64,000 nt of DNA from Halorussus aquaticus (GCF_024218795.1 NZ_CP100400.1:2976001-3040000); one strand, 5' to 3'. Counted from the stretch's first letter, positions 32,948 through 44,779 are shown. Notes: generated by a model from the sequence alone, not told the origin. Program-made: numbers and translations.

Positions 32948-33940
32948 TCACTCGCCGTTCGTCCGTCCCTCGAAGAACTCCCAGACGAGTCGACTGGCGT
33001 CGGGACCGCCCGGCGCGGTGAACTCCCCGCCGGACGCGCCGCCCGACCACGCGTGGTCCATGCCTTCGACCATCCACTTCTCCACGACGGCGTCGCCGGT
33101 CTCGTCGCGGTATTCGTAGGTAGTGTATCCGTAGCTCTCCGCCGACCCCTCGCTCACCGCGTCGGCGGCGTAATCGGTGCCGTCGTCGTCCGCGTCGTCG
33201 AGCGCGAGGTCGTTGGTCTGGGTGGCCTGCTCGGCCGCCTGATGACCGTTGACCGGATACACCGTGGTGTCGTCGGTCCCGTGGAAGACGATAGTCGGGT
33301 CGGTGCTCGTGACGCCGTACTCTTCCATGGCCTCGTAGGCGTCGGTGCCTCGGTCCTGCGGGTCCGGTCCCCCGTAGGTCATGGCGGTCGTCCCGCCGTA
33401 GGCGGTGTCGGCGGCGTCGTACTCCAGACCGGAGTGGACGCCGCCCGCCGCGTAGAGGTCGGCGTACTCCGCCAGCAGGTTCGGGACCATCGCCGCGCCC
33501 GCGGACAGCCCCGCGACGTAGACGCGTTCGGAGTCCAGTCCCTCGGCGTCGATGGTCTCCCGGGTCATCCCGGCGATGACCGCGGCCTCACCGTCGCCCC
33601 GGGTGGTGTTGGCGTCGTAGAACCAGTTCCAGCACAGCGCGCCGTTTCGGGCGTTGTACTGGTCGGGGTAGACCACCGCGAACCCCTCGCTGTCCGCGAC
33701 CGCGTTCATCCGGGTCTCCTCGCGGAACTGGTCGGCGGTCTGGGAACACCCGTGGAGCATCACCACCAGCGGGTCGCCCGCCCCGACGCCGTCGGGGACG
33801 TACTTCCAGTAGTCGAACCCGCTGTAGGTGTGGTTCGTGTACGACCCGGCGGCCGCGGCGGTGCCGACGCCGCCGAGGACGGTCGCCGCGCCGATCGCGC
33901 TCCCTGCCGACTGGATGAGCGTGCGTCTATCACAGTTCAT
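32948..33940 (-). CDS. Secreted PHB depolymerase-family esterase
   Basis: 330 residues from ATG 33940. A Tat-like leader (NCDRRTLIQSAGSAIGAATV) is followed by a GTAAAAG cleavage region. The mature alpha/beta-hydrolase has the oxyanion MLHGCSQTADQF, nucleophile Ser146 in GLSAG, Asp in HGTDDTTV (about 223–224) and His296 in GMDHAWSGG, matching the single-domain extracellular PHB-depolymerase/feruloyl-esterase family (LpqC-type). It should cleave polyester or aryl esters outside the cell. There is no lipobox and no substrate-binding domain. Confidence 0.9.
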   Translation of the reverse strand: MNCDRRTLIQSAGSAIGAATVLGGVGTAAAAGSYTNHTYSGFDYWKYVPDGVGAGDPLVVMLHGCSQTADQFREETRMNAVADSEGFAVVYPDQYNARNGALCWNWFYDANTTRGDGEAAVIAGMTRETIDAEGLDSERVYVAGLSAGAAMVPNLLAEYADLYAAGGVHSGLEYDAADTAYGGTTAMTYGGPDPQDRGTDAYEAMEEYGVTSTDPTIVFHGTDDTTVYPVNGHQAAEQATQTNDLALDDADDDGTDYAADAVSEGSAESYGYTTYEYRDETGDAVVEKWMVEGMDHAWSGGASGGEFTAPGGPDASRLVWEFFEGRTNGE

Positions 33941-34172
33941 GGTGTGACACGACAAACCAATGCCCGGGCCATAATCTAACGGAAGGTTAATATGTGAAAT
34001 ACACCGTCGGTGCGTGAAGTAGTCCGTGCGTATCGGACGGCCGGGGAGCCTGCAGGACGGCTACGAGTGCGATTTTCGTAGCCACGAGAAGACGAACCGG
34101 TCAGTTAGGCTCGTCAGGTGACCGTTCTAGCACCGGTCACGTGATGGTTCCAGTACACTAACTGTGTTCAGC
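33941..34172. other. Divergent intergenic region between esterase and molybdenum hydroxylase genes
   Basis: Contains AT-rich patches (GGTTAATATGTG near 33987) that could be the esterase TATA box on the minus strand (CATATTAACC), and no gene that I can support. Confidence 0.4.
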
Positions 34173-34182
34173 AAAAGTATTA
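34173..34182 (+). promoter_or_regulatory. TATA-like box of the molybdenum hydroxylase operon
   Basis: AAAAGTATTA, about 27–30 bases before an ATG at 34208, which starts a short frame, and 90 bases before the first enzyme gene. Confidence 0.45.
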
Positions 34183-34207
34183 GTGCGTTTGTCCGGCAAC
34201 TCACGCC

Positions 34208-34273
34208 ATGAGCATCGACTCCACCGGAACCGCGGGCGGACCGACTGACCCTGCGACCGACGGCGCGCCATGA
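34208..34273 (+). CDS. Possible 21-codon upstream ORF coupled to coxS-like gene
   Basis: ATG 34208 begins MSIDSTGTAGGPTDPATDG-, with acidic haloarchaeal codon use. The stop TGA at 34271–34273 overlaps the ATG of the 2Fe–2S subunit (ATGA). The TATA-like box places the transcript start at about this ATG. It could be a leader peptide giving coupled translation. No homologue is known to me. Confidence 0.4.
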   Translation: MSIDSTGTAGGPTDPATDGAP

Positions 34274-34791
34274 CGACCCACGACATCTCCCTGACGGTCG
34301 ACGGCACCGACGAGGAGTTGACCGTCGAGGCCCGGACCCTGCTGGTCCACGCGCTCCGAGACCGACTCGGGTACACCGGCCCGAACGTCGGGTGCGAGTC
34401 CGGCAAGTGCGGTGCCTGCACCGTCCACCTCGACGGCGAGGCCGTCAAGTCCTGCACCGTCCTCGCCGTGCAGGCCGACGGGGCAGAGGTCACGACGGTC
34501 GGTGGACTGGCGGAGGGCGACGACCTCCACCCTGTTCAGGCCGCCTTCCACGAGGAACACGGTCTCCAGTGCGGGTACTGCACGCCCGGGATGGTGATGA
34601 CCGCGACCGACCTGCTGGAAACCGACTCCGACCCCGACCGCGACGAGATTCGGGCCGCGCTGAAGGGCAACATCTGTCGGTGTACGGGCTACCAGAACAT
34701 CGTGGACGCTGTCGAGTCGGCCGCCGAAGACCTCCGGAAACCGGATGCGGTCGAAGCGCCCGCCGAGAACCCGGAGGGAGGCGACGACTGA
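34270..34791 (+). CDS. Molybdenum hydroxylase 2Fe–2S subunit (CoxS/XdhC-type)
   Basis: 173 residues. The N-terminal plant-ferredoxin cluster is CESGKCGAC (C42, C47, C50) plus C62. The C-terminal helical domain cluster is CGYC (C101, C104) and CRC (C136, C138). All eight ligands are present. It passes electrons from the molybdenum site to FAD in enzymes of the xanthine oxidase family. The stop overlaps the next ATG (CTGATG). The C-terminal acidic tail is typical for halophiles. Confidence 0.93.
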   Translation: MTTHDISLTVDGTDEELTVEARTLLVHALRDRLGYTGPNVGCESGKCGACTVHLDGEAVKSCTVLAVQADGAEVTTVGGLAEGDDLHPVQAAFHEEHGLQCGYCTPGMVMTATDLLETDSDPDRDEIRAALKGNICRCTGYQNIVDAVESAAEDLRKPDAVEAPAENPEGGDD

Positions 34792-35765
34792 TGTTCCCAC
34801 CGGAGTTCGACTACTACCGAGCCAACGGGGTCGAGGAAGCGTTCGACCTGCTAGAGAACCACGCCGACGCGGACCCGGTCGTCCTCGCCGGGGGCCACGG
34901 TCTGCTCCCGGACCTCAAGACCGGCGCGGCGGCCCCCGGCGTCGCCATCGACATCGGCGACATCGACGGTCTCCGGGGTATCGACGCCGCGCCGGACGGC
35001 GGTCTCCGCGTCGGCGCGCTCACGACCCACGCCGCGCTCGCGTCGTCGGACGCGGCGGCGACCCACGCCCCGGTTCTGGCCGAGGCAGCGGGGGAGGTCG
35101 GCGACGTGCAGGTGCGAAATCGTGGGACGGTCGGCGGGAACCTCGCGGAGGCCGACCCGTCGGCCGACCTCCCGGCGGCGGCGGTCGCCGCGGACGCGAC
35201 GCTCGTCGTCCGCGGGCGAGACGGCGAGCGCGAGATTCCGGCCGACGAGTTCTTCGCGGGCGACGGCGACACCGCGCTCGGCGACCGGGAACTCCTGACC
35301 GAGATTCGCGTATCAGGGGCGGAGAACCCGGACGACGACGGTCGTACCGGCGGTGCGTACGCGAAGAAGACCCACCCGGCCACGGGGTACGCGCTAGTCG
35401 GCGTCGCGGCCTCGCTCGCGGTTCGAGACGGGACCGTGACCGACCCCCGCCTCGCGGCCAGCGGCGTGGCAGACGCGCCGGTGCGACTGACCGCGGTCGA
35501 GGACGCAATCGCAGGGACTGCCGAGGGAGAACTGGTCGGTGAGGACGCCGACAGCGACGCGCTCGCCGCCGCGGCCGAGCGCGCAGGCGAGACCCTCGAC
35601 CCGGCCGATGCGCGCTCCGACGTGGCCGCCTCCGGAGAGTTCCGACTCCACCTGCTCGGGTCGTACGCCGAGCGCGCGCTGGCCGCGGCGTTCGACCGGG
35701 CGACCGACCGGCGCGCTCCTCGTCCCGCGGGGTGCGCCGACTCGGAGGTGACGTGCGATGAGTGA
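34791..35765 (+). CDS. Molybdenum hydroxylase FAD-binding subunit (CoxM-type)
   Basis: 324 residues. FAD pyrophosphate-binding motifs VLAGGHGLLPDLKTG and RNRGTVGGNLAEADPSADL are as in CoxM/XdhB. The C-terminal CO_deh_flav_C domain has KTHPATGYALVGVAASLAV. It accepts electrons from the CoxS-like protein and reduces the external acceptor. Its gene overlaps the large-subunit gene by 8 bases (35758–35765). Confidence 0.92.
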   Translation: MFPPEFDYYRANGVEEAFDLLENHADADPVVLAGGHGLLPDLKTGAAAPGVAIDIGDIDGLRGIDAAPDGGLRVGALTTHAALASSDAAATHAPVLAEAAGEVGDVQVRNRGTVGGNLAEADPSADLPAAAVAADATLVVRGRDGEREIPADEFFAGDGDTALGDRELLTEIRVSGAENPDDDGRTGGAYAKKTHPATGYALVGVAASLAVRDGTVTDPRLAASGVADAPVRLTAVEDAIAGTAEGELVGEDADSDALAAAAERAGETLDPADARSDVAASGEFRLHLLGSYAERALAAAFDRATDRRAPRPAGCADSEVTCDE

Positions 35766-38181
35766 CGCGGCCAGCACGCCAGAGCAGTCGGGACCGGACG
35801 AGACCGACCGGGGTGACGCCGAGCGGTCCGGTGAGCGCGACGACGGGAAACTCGTCGGGCAGGGCGTCTCTCGGCGAGAGGACGCCGCGCTCCTGCGCGG
35901 GGACGCCGAGTTCACCGACGACCTGCGCGCGCCGGGGATGGCTCACCTCGCGTTCGTCCGGAGCGAGCGCGGTCACGCCCGAGTCGAGGGTATCGACACC
36001 GAGGCGGTCGCCGACCGCGAGGGGGTCGTCGCGGTGTTCACGTGGGACGACGTGGCGGCCTCCGACGCGCCCGGCGTCCTCCCCATCACCGCGGGACCGC
36101 TGGACTGCGACCCGCCGGGTCATCCGGTGCTGGCCCGCGAGCGGGTCCGGTATCAGGGCCAGCCGATAGCCGCGGTCGTGGCCGAGGACCGCTACGCCGC
36201 GGCCGACGCGGCGCGCGCGGTCGAGGTCGAGTACGACCCGCTCGACGCGGTGGTGGACCCGGTGGCGGCCACCCGCGAGGACGCCCCGACCATCTTCGAG
36301 GCCGCGCCGGACAACGTGGCCGTCACGACCGAACTGGGCGACGAGGCGGCGACCGACGAGGCGTTCGCCGACGCCGACCGCGTCGCGTCGCTCGACCTCG
36401 AGAACAACCGGCTGATGCCGACCGCGATGGAACCGCGGGCCGCGCTCGCGCGGTGGTCGGCGGCCGACGAGCGGTTGACCGTCGAGTTGACCGCGCAGGG
36501 TCCCCACAGCCAGCGCCGGAAGCTCTCGCACTCGCTCGGCCTGCCCGAGAGCGACATCCGAGTGTCGGTGCCCCGCGTCGGCGGCGGGTTCGGTCACAAG
36601 AACACGCCGTACCCCGGAGAGGCCGTGACCGGGTGGGCCGCGATGGAACTCGGTCGCCCGGTCAAGTGGACCGCGACCCGGCGGGGCAACTACCTCGCGG
36701 GCAACCACGGACGCGACCACCGGACCAGCGCCGAGATAGCGGTGGACGACGACGGCGAGATTCGGGGGATTCGGGTCGAGACCTGCGCGAACACCGGCGG
36801 GTACGGACTGAGCGTCGGTCCGGCGATGGCGGGCAACTACGGCACGCTGCTCGCCAGCCAGTACGACGTTCCGGCGGTCTACTGTGAGACCACCGTCGCG
36901 TTCACCAACACCGCACCGGTTCACTCCTATCGGGGGGCCGGGCGGCCCGAGGCCATCTACGTCGCCGAACGACTGGTGGACGTCGCGGCCCGCGAACTCG
37001 GCGTGGACCCCGTCGAACTCCGGCGACGGAACCAACTCGCGCCCGACGACCTGCCCCACGAGACGCCGGTCGGCGCGAACTACGACAGCGGCGACTACGA
37101 GGCGACGATGGACGAGGCCCTCGACGCGGTGGACTACGCGGACCGCCGGGCCACCGAGCGCGACGACGAGGGGTGCTACGTCGGGGTCGGCGTGGCGTGT
37201 CTCGTCGAGTCGGCCGGGTTCGGCTTCGAGAGCGGCGTCGTCCGGGTGGACCCCGAAGGCGGCGTCCGGGTGTACGCCGGAACTCACTCCCACGGTCAAG
37301 GCCACGAGACCACCTACGCCCAAATCGTGGCCGACGAACTCGGCGTGCCCTACGACGACGTCGCGGTCGGCGAGGGCGACACCGACGAGATTCCGCAGGG
37401 GACCGGCACGTTCGGGAGTCGAAGCACTATCACCGGCGGCAACGCCGTCGTCGAGAGCGCCCGAGAGGTCAGGGGGAAGGCTACCAGAATCGCGGCCCAC
37501 TTGCTCGACGCCGACCCGGAGGCGGTCACGCTGGCGGACGGGACGTTCCGGGTCCGCGGCGACTCCGGGTTCGAGGGCGAGAGGGGCGACTCGGACCGAA
37601 CCTGCGAGTTCTCTGCGGTCGCCGAGGCGGCCTACGGGCCGAGACTCCCCGACAGCATCTCGCCCGGACTGGAGGCGACGACCTTCTACGAGGCCGAGGG
37701 GACGACCTACCCCCACGGGACCCACGTCGCGGTCGTGGCGGTGGACCCCGAGACGGGCGACATCGAGATTCTGCGCTACGTCGCGGCCGACGACTGCGGC
37801 GAACGCATCAACCCGACCATCGTCGAGGGCCAGATTCACGGCGGGGTCGCGCAGGGCATCGGACAGGCCCGATACGAGCGGACCGTCTACGACGACGACG
37901 GGACGCTGGTGACCGATTCGATGCAGGAGTACGGCGTGCCGCGAGCGTTCCACGTCCCCGAGATGGAGACGCGCGCGACCGTCTCGCCGTCGCCGCGGAA
38001 CGACCTCGGCGTGAAGGGAATCGGCGAGGCCGGCACCATCGGCGCGCCGCCCGCGCTGGTGAACGCGGTCACGGACGCGCTCGCGCCGCTCGGGGTCCGA
38101 CACCTCGACATGCCGCTGACCGACGAGACGGTGTGGCGCGCGATTCGGGACGCCGAGAAGAGCGGTGAGACCGACGACTGA
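35758..38181 (+). CDS. Molybdenum hydroxylase large subunit (form II CoxL / xanthine dehydrogenase-like)
   Basis: 807 residues with the two-domain Mo-cofactor fold: the Ald_Xan_dh_C domain (about 45–160) and the Mo-binding domain. The active-site loop reads SYRGAGRPEA, the form II type; the Cu-binding Cys motif of true CO dehydrogenase (AYRCSFR) is absent, so CO oxidation is unlikely. VGGGFGHKN, HSHGQGHETTYAQ and the C-terminal GVKGIGEAGTIGAPPALVNA with the catalytic Glu are present. The substrate is probably a purine, aldehyde or N-heterocycle. No maturation genes (CoxF/XdhC/MoaA) are adjacent. Confidence 0.92.
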   Translation: MSDAASTPEQSGPDETDRGDAERSGERDDGKLVGQGVSRREDAALLRGDAEFTDDLRAPGMAHLAFVRSERGHARVEGIDTEAVADREGVVAVFTWDDVAASDAPGVLPITAGPLDCDPPGHPVLARERVRYQGQPIAAVVAEDRYAAADAARAVEVEYDPLDAVVDPVAATREDAPTIFEAAPDNVAVTTELGDEAATDEAFADADRVASLDLENNRLMPTAMEPRAALARWSAADERLTVELTAQGPHSQRRKLSHSLGLPESDIRVSVPRVGGGFGHKNTPYPGEAVTGWAAMELGRPVKWTATRRGNYLAGNHGRDHRTSAEIAVDDDGEIRGIRVETCANTGGYGLSVGPAMAGNYGTLLASQYDVPAVYCETTVAFTNTAPVHSYRGAGRPEAIYVAERLVDVAARELGVDPVELRRRNQLAPDDLPHETPVGANYDSGDYEATMDEALDAVDYADRRATERDDEGCYVGVGVACLVESAGFGFESGVVRVDPEGGVRVYAGTHSHGQGHETTYAQIVADELGVPYDDVAVGEGDTDEIPQGTGTFGSRSTITGGNAVVESAREVRGKATRIAAHLLDADPEAVTLADGTFRVRGDSGFEGERGDSDRTCEFSAVAEAAYGPRLPDSISPGLEATTFYEAEGTTYPHGTHVAVVAVDPETGDIEILRYVAADDCGERINPTIVEGQIHGGVAQGIGQARYERTVYDDDGTLVTDSMQEYGVPRAFHVPEMETRATVSPSPRNDLGVKGIGEAGTIGAPPALVNAVTDALAPLGVRHLDMPLTDETVWRAIRDAEKSGETDD

Positions 38182-38196
38182 ACCGACACCGGCGGA

Positions 38197-38204
38197 CTTA
38201 TTCC
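38197..38204 (+). promoter_or_regulatory. TATA-like box of the flippase gene
   Basis: CTTATTCC, about 27 bases before the GTG start at 38227. Confidence 0.45.
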
Positions 38205-38226
38205 ACCCTTGGAGCAAGTGCCCCTC

Positions 38227-39816
38227 GTGGCCACCGATCTGGACCAGTTCGAGGGCGCGGCCGACCCGGACGCCGTGGAGGACCGTTCCGACTCGGTAGA
38301 CGCGCGCCTCGAAGACGCCTTGGAGCGAGTCGCCCACGGCGCGACGGTTTCGGTCCCGGCCATCCTGCTCCAGCGAGGACTGACGCTGGCGTTCACCGCG
38401 GTTCTGACGAACGCGTTCGCCGCGAGTACCTACGGCGCGTTCGCGCTGGCCCGGCGACTCCAGCGATTCCTCCTCCGACTCACGATGGGGTTCCGGAGCG
38501 GACTGAGCAGGTTCCTCCCCAACGCCGAGTCGGACGCCGAGCGCGACGCCCTCACCACGTTCGCGAGTCTGCTGTTGGTCGGCGTCGCCACCGCGTTCGG
38601 GGGCGCGCTGTTCGCGGCCGCGCCGCTCGTGACCGAGTTGGCCGACGAAAGCGGGCAGTTCGAGTCGTTCCTGCGCATCTTCGCGGTCGGACTGCCCGCG
38701 GGGGTGTGGCTGTTCACCGTCACCGAGATTCTGCGGGGCATCGAGGCGGTCGGGCCGCTCAACCTCACGATGCGCATCGGCTTCCCGACCGCGCAACTGC
38801 TCGCCGGAGCGGTGGCGACGTACGCCTTCCACGACCTCGCGCTGGCCGCCGCGGGCGTCCTCCTCGCCATGGGGTCTGTCGGCGTCGTCGCCGCACTCTG
38901 GCTAGCCCGTAGCCGCGGGTTCAGGCCCCGGATTCGCGGGGCAGACGCGGGCCGACTCCGCCGGAAGTACCTGCGGTTCACTCTCCCGCTGTTCGTCGGC
39001 GGGTTCGCCACGACGACCCAGCGGCTCGGATTCTACCCCCTCATCGCGGTCTTCCTGTCGAGCGTGGCCGGCGGCGTGTTCGCAGTTGGCGTTCTGCTCG
39101 GGACGGTCGTCCGGTTGCCGCTGATGGGCATCAACCAGTTCATCCCGCCGGTGGCGGCCGCGCTCAACGAAGAAGACCACCGCGAGGCGCTGAAGCGTCT
39201 CTACCACGTCACCAGCCGACTCGTCCTCGTCGGGGTCACCGCGCTCTCGATTCCGGTCGTGGTGTACCGGGAGACGGTGATGGGACTGTTCGGTCCGGCG
39301 TACGTGGAGTACGCCGCCCTCGTGCCGGGGTTCGTCCTCGCGCAGTACGCCGCGTGCGCCGCCGGGAGCGTCGGTATCTTGCTGACGATGACCGACCACC
39401 AGCGGGCGCTCCTCGTGGTGAACGTGGGTATCACCGCGTTTCTGGCCGTGACAGCGATTCCGCTGACGACGCGATTCGGACTCCCGGGACTGGTAGTCAG
39501 TTACGTCCTGATGCTGACCGTGAACAACGGACTGGAGGTCGCGGTGTTGTACTACCTCGAAGGGCTTCAGCCGTTCACTCGCCTCCACGCGAAACCGTTG
39601 GTCGCGGCGGTACCGCTCGCGCTGGTCGCGCTCGGCGTCAGAGTCGCAGTTCCGGGCCTGCTCGCCGCGTTCGTCGGGACCGCGGCGGGGTTGGCGGCGT
39701 ACGCGAAGGCGCTTCAGATTCTCGGGTTCACGCGGGTCGAGCGACGGTTGGGCGCGACGCTCGCCGAACGATACCGCGAAGTGCTGTCGAACAGTTGGGA
39801 GTCGAGGTTCGGGTGA
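38227..39816 (+). CDS. Polysaccharide biosynthesis flippase (Wzx/MurJ-like, MOP superfamily)
   Basis: 529 residues from GTG 38227 (in-frame alternatives TTG 38209, GTG 38218); no ATG is available. About twelve to fourteen membrane segments after a 45-residue acidic N-terminus. Pairs of segments with ALARRLQRFLLRLTMGF and YLRFTLPLFVGGFATTTQ match the MOP flippase layout, which moves lipid-linked oligosaccharides across the membrane for glycoprotein or polysaccharide synthesis. There are no glycosyltransferase genes nearby, which is unusual for such a flippase. Confidence 0.85.
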   Translation: MATDLDQFEGAADPDAVEDRSDSVDARLEDALERVAHGATVSVPAILLQRGLTLAFTAVLTNAFAASTYGAFALARRLQRFLLRLTMGFRSGLSRFLPNAESDAERDALTTFASLLLVGVATAFGGALFAAAPLVTELADESGQFESFLRIFAVGLPAGVWLFTVTEILRGIEAVGPLNLTMRIGFPTAQLLAGAVATYAFHDLALAAAGVLLAMGSVGVVAALWLARSRGFRPRIRGADAGRLRRKYLRFTLPLFVGGFATTTQRLGFYPLIAVFLSSVAGGVFAVGVLLGTVVRLPLMGINQFIPPVAAALNEEDHREALKRLYHVTSRLVLVGVTALSIPVVVYRETVMGLFGPAYVEYAALVPGFVLAQYAACAAGSVGILLTMTDHQRALLVVNVGITAFLAVTAIPLTTRFGLPGLVVSYVLMLTVNNGLEVAVLYYLEGLQPFTRLHAKPLVAAVPLALVALGVRVAVPGLLAAFVGTAAGLAAYAKALQILGFTRVERRLGATLAERYREVLSNSWESRFG

Positions 39817-39828
39817 CGTCCCGCTGGA

Positions 39829-41064
39829 TCACGGGTCGCCGACGACCTCGTCGGCGAGCGCCGGGACGAACGTGCCGACGTCCGTCACCATGCCGATGGC
39901 CTGCGCGCTCCCCCGGTCGAGGAGTTGCGTGACCGTCGCGGGGTTGATGTCCACGCAGACGACGCGCGTCGTCGAGGACAAGCAGTTTCCGACGGCGACC
40001 GAGTGGAGGAGCGTCGCGAGCATCAGCACGAGGTCGGCCTCGCGGGCCTGCTCGCGGATGGCGTTCTGGGCCTCGACGGCGTCGGTGATAGTGTCGGGGA
40101 GCGGACCGTCGTCCCGTATCGACCCCGCGAGGACGTAGGGCACGTCGTTGTCCACGCACTCGTACATCACGCCGTCTTCGACGAGTCCCTGTTCGACCGC
40201 CTCCTCGATGCCACCGGCGCGGACGATTTCGCTGATTGTGTAGATGTGGTGCTTGTGGCCCTTCCGCGGGTTCTCCAGCGTCTCTACGTCCATGCCGAGC
40301 GAGGTTCCGTACTGGCCGCGTTCGAGGTCGTGAACCGCGAACCCGTTGCCCGCCGAGAGCATATCGACGTACCCCTCGCGGACGAGTCGCGCCAAGGCGT
40401 CGCCCGCGCCCGAGTGGACGAGCGCGGGTCCGGCGACGGCCAACACCGACCCGCCCTCGGCTTTCGTCTCCTCGATCGCCTCCGCTATCTTCCGGATGAG
40501 CGACTCCGAGGGCCGCTCGGCCGAGACGCCGCCCTGCATGAACCCGAACGGACTCCCCGACCCGCGGGGCCGCTCGGGCGGGTCCACCCGGACGCCCGCC
40601 TCGTCGGTGACTATCAGGTCGCCCTCTTCGACGGCGTTCAACACTTTCGTGTACGCTCGCGGACCGCCGTCGGCGTCCGGGTCCACGACGACCACGCAGT
40701 CCATCTCGATATTCTCTACCGGGAGCCACTCGCCCTCGTAGCGGACCTGCGTGGGGTGATTCGTCGTCGAGTAGAACCCTTGGGGAACCACCTGATCCTG
40801 CGGGGCTGGCTTCAGCGTCGCGTTCGGCGGGTCCGGCAGGTGCGCACCGTTCTGGTGCAACTCGTGAAGAATCTCGCGGAGGCTCTCCTCGTCGTCGGCC
40901 TTCACGGTCATCCGACAGTACGACTCCTCGTCTTTGTGCTTGCCCACCTCGAAGACGTCCACGTCGAAGTTCCCGCCGAGGTCCATCACCACGCCGAAGC
41001 ACTGCTGCATCATCCCCGAGTCGATGATGTGGCCTTCGAGTTCGACCGTGCGTGCGACTGTCAT
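39829..41064 (-). CDS. TIGR00300 (LOR/SDH-like) protein, probable ornithine cyclodeaminase
   Basis: 411 residues from ATG 41064 (MTVARTVELEG); ATG 41091 would add nine. The N-terminal LOR/SDH conserved region has GHIIDSGMMQQCFGVVMDLGG and FEVGKHKDEESYCRM. The Rossmann-like C-terminal part has VLAVAGPALVHSGAGDALA, YTISEIVRAGG and LLHSVAVGNCL. The TIGR00300 family includes the archaeal ornithine cyclodeaminase (ornithine to proline and ammonia) and the C-terminal domain of cyanobacterial ArgZ/AgrE. Function here is by family. It lies just downstream of the rRNA operon terminator. Confidence 0.85.
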   Translation of the reverse strand: MTVARTVELEGHIIDSGMMQQCFGVVMDLGGNFDVDVFEVGKHKDEESYCRMTVKADDEESLREILHELHQNGAHLPDPPNATLKPAPQDQVVPQGFYSTTNHPTQVRYEGEWLPVENIEMDCVVVVDPDADGGPRAYTKVLNAVEEGDLIVTDEAGVRVDPPERPRGSGSPFGFMQGGVSAERPSESLIRKIAEAIEETKAEGGSVLAVAGPALVHSGAGDALARLVREGYVDMLSAGNGFAVHDLERGQYGTSLGMDVETLENPRKGHKHHIYTISEIVRAGGIEEAVEQGLVEDGVMYECVDNDVPYVLAGSIRDDGPLPDTITDAVEAQNAIREQAREADLVLMLATLLHSVAVGNCLSSTTRVVCVDINPATVTQLLDRGSAQAIGMVTDVGTFVPALADEVVGDP

Positions 41065-41255
41065 CGTCTGGAGGTCGGGATGACGAGCCAAGAGGGTTGT
41101 GCTGGCACCGCCGCTCGACGGTGACCGTCGAGTACTGTTCTCGAATCGAATATACGTGAACGCGAGACGGTGGGACGCGCAAACAAGGTCGGGCGGTGCG
41201 ATCTGGAAAGCTACGACTAACCGTCCGAAACGGACCGTTGGTTCGAAATGAAGAA

Positions 41256-41286
41256 ACCCGCTTTGGGCGCGGTGCCTGAAGCGGGT
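41256..41286 (-). terminator. Hairpin terminator after the rRNA operon
   Basis: On the minus strand ACCCGCTT pairs with AAGCGGGT across a 15-base loop and is followed by TTCTTCATTTC, a U-rich run. It lies 13–40 bases past the 5S 3' end, so it should end the rRNA transcript. A further smaller hairpin (GTCCG-TTT-CGGAC, near 41223–41235) follows. Confidence 0.65.
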
Positions 41287-41298
41287 GTGGTATGAGTG

Positions 41299-41420
41299 GG
41301 TGGCGGCGAACCGGGGTTTCCAGAGGCTCGCGCACTCCAGTACTTGCCGGAACGCAGGCGGGCTTAACTACCGTGTTCGGGATGGGTACGGGTGGTTCCC
41401 CGCCGCTATGGCCGCCTTAA
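41299..41420 (-). rRNA. rrf: 5S ribosomal RNA
   Basis: About 122 bases. Its 5' end TTAAGGCGGCCATAGCGG pairs with the 3' end CGCCGCC, and the conserved CCCGTACCCATCCCGAACAC and CGGTAGTTAAGCCCG loops are present. It is last in the operon. The 3' end is set by pairing with the 5' end and may be off by one to three bases. No tRNA-Cys follows it, although many haloarchaeal operons have one. Confidence 0.95.
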
Positions 41421-41500
41421 CGCCGACTCGCGGAATCGAACCGCGAACAGTGTGTCCAACGTCGGTGGTTCGATCGACTCAACGATCAACCGTATGATTT

Positions 41501-41512
41501 CGTGCAATCCAG
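41501..41512 (-). promoter_or_regulatory. 23S processing stem, 3' arm
   Basis: CGTGCAATCCAG is the exact reverse complement of 44514–44525 upstream of 23S. The pairing continues after an internal bulge, the bulge-helix-bulge layout cut by archaeal splicing endonuclease. Confidence 0.75.
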
Positions 41513-41549
41513 TTTGCGCCTGGACCCGTGTTGAACGGGCGCAGTGCGG

Positions 41550-44467
<2,918 letters not shown>

Positions 44468-44513
44468 GTTGGAATCGCACTGTGACCCGGTTCAACTCGG
44501 ATCCAGTGGACGC

Positions 44514-44525
44514 CTGGATTGCACG
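44514..44525 (-). promoter_or_regulatory. 23S processing stem, 5' arm
   Basis: Pairs with 41501–41512 over 12 bases without mismatch, enclosing 23S in a long helix in the precursor. Confidence 0.75.
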
Positions 44526-44680
44526 TACATACGGTTGTCATCGTCACGTCCTGGTAGTATCAGGAGCGTACGTCGAACCCTTCCTACACGCGCTTTCACG
44601 GTGTAGTGCATCGGTTAGTGTGGATTGAATCGTTGCGCCGTCTCCCACTTAAGGGACACGGTTCGATTCGCCCCACGACA

Positions 44681-44752
44681 TGGACCCACTGGGATTTGAA
44701 CCCAGGGCATCCTCCTTGCAAAGGAGGCACTCTACCACTGAGCTATGGGCCC
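44681..44752 (-). tRNA. tRNA-Ala (anticodon TGC)
   Basis: 72 bases without CCA in the 16S–23S spacer, as in other euryarchaea. Acceptor GGGCCCA pairs with TGGGTCC (one G·U). D-arm GCTC..GAGT, anticodon arm CTCCTTTGCAAGGAG with anticodon TGC (plus-strand 44718–44720), and T-arm CTGGGTTCAAATCCCAG are all regular. No intron. Confidence 0.97.
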
Positions 44753-44779
44753 ACCTCCCCGGCAGGGGAGGGTGTAATC

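Noticed and set aside
35758..38181. True CO dehydrogenase (form I CoxL)
   Set aside because: The Cys-containing active-site motif is missing; the loop is SYRGAGRPEA.
35020..38832. 1,270-codon open frame on the minus strand antisense to the molybdenum hydroxylase genes
   Set aside because: It is the shadow of three well-supported genes in GC-rich DNA; translation is Arg/Val/Gly-rich with no domain.
41421..41500. tRNA gene between 23S and 5S
   Set aside because: The GGTTCGATC-like stretch looked like a T-arm but no acceptor or anticodon arms can be formed.
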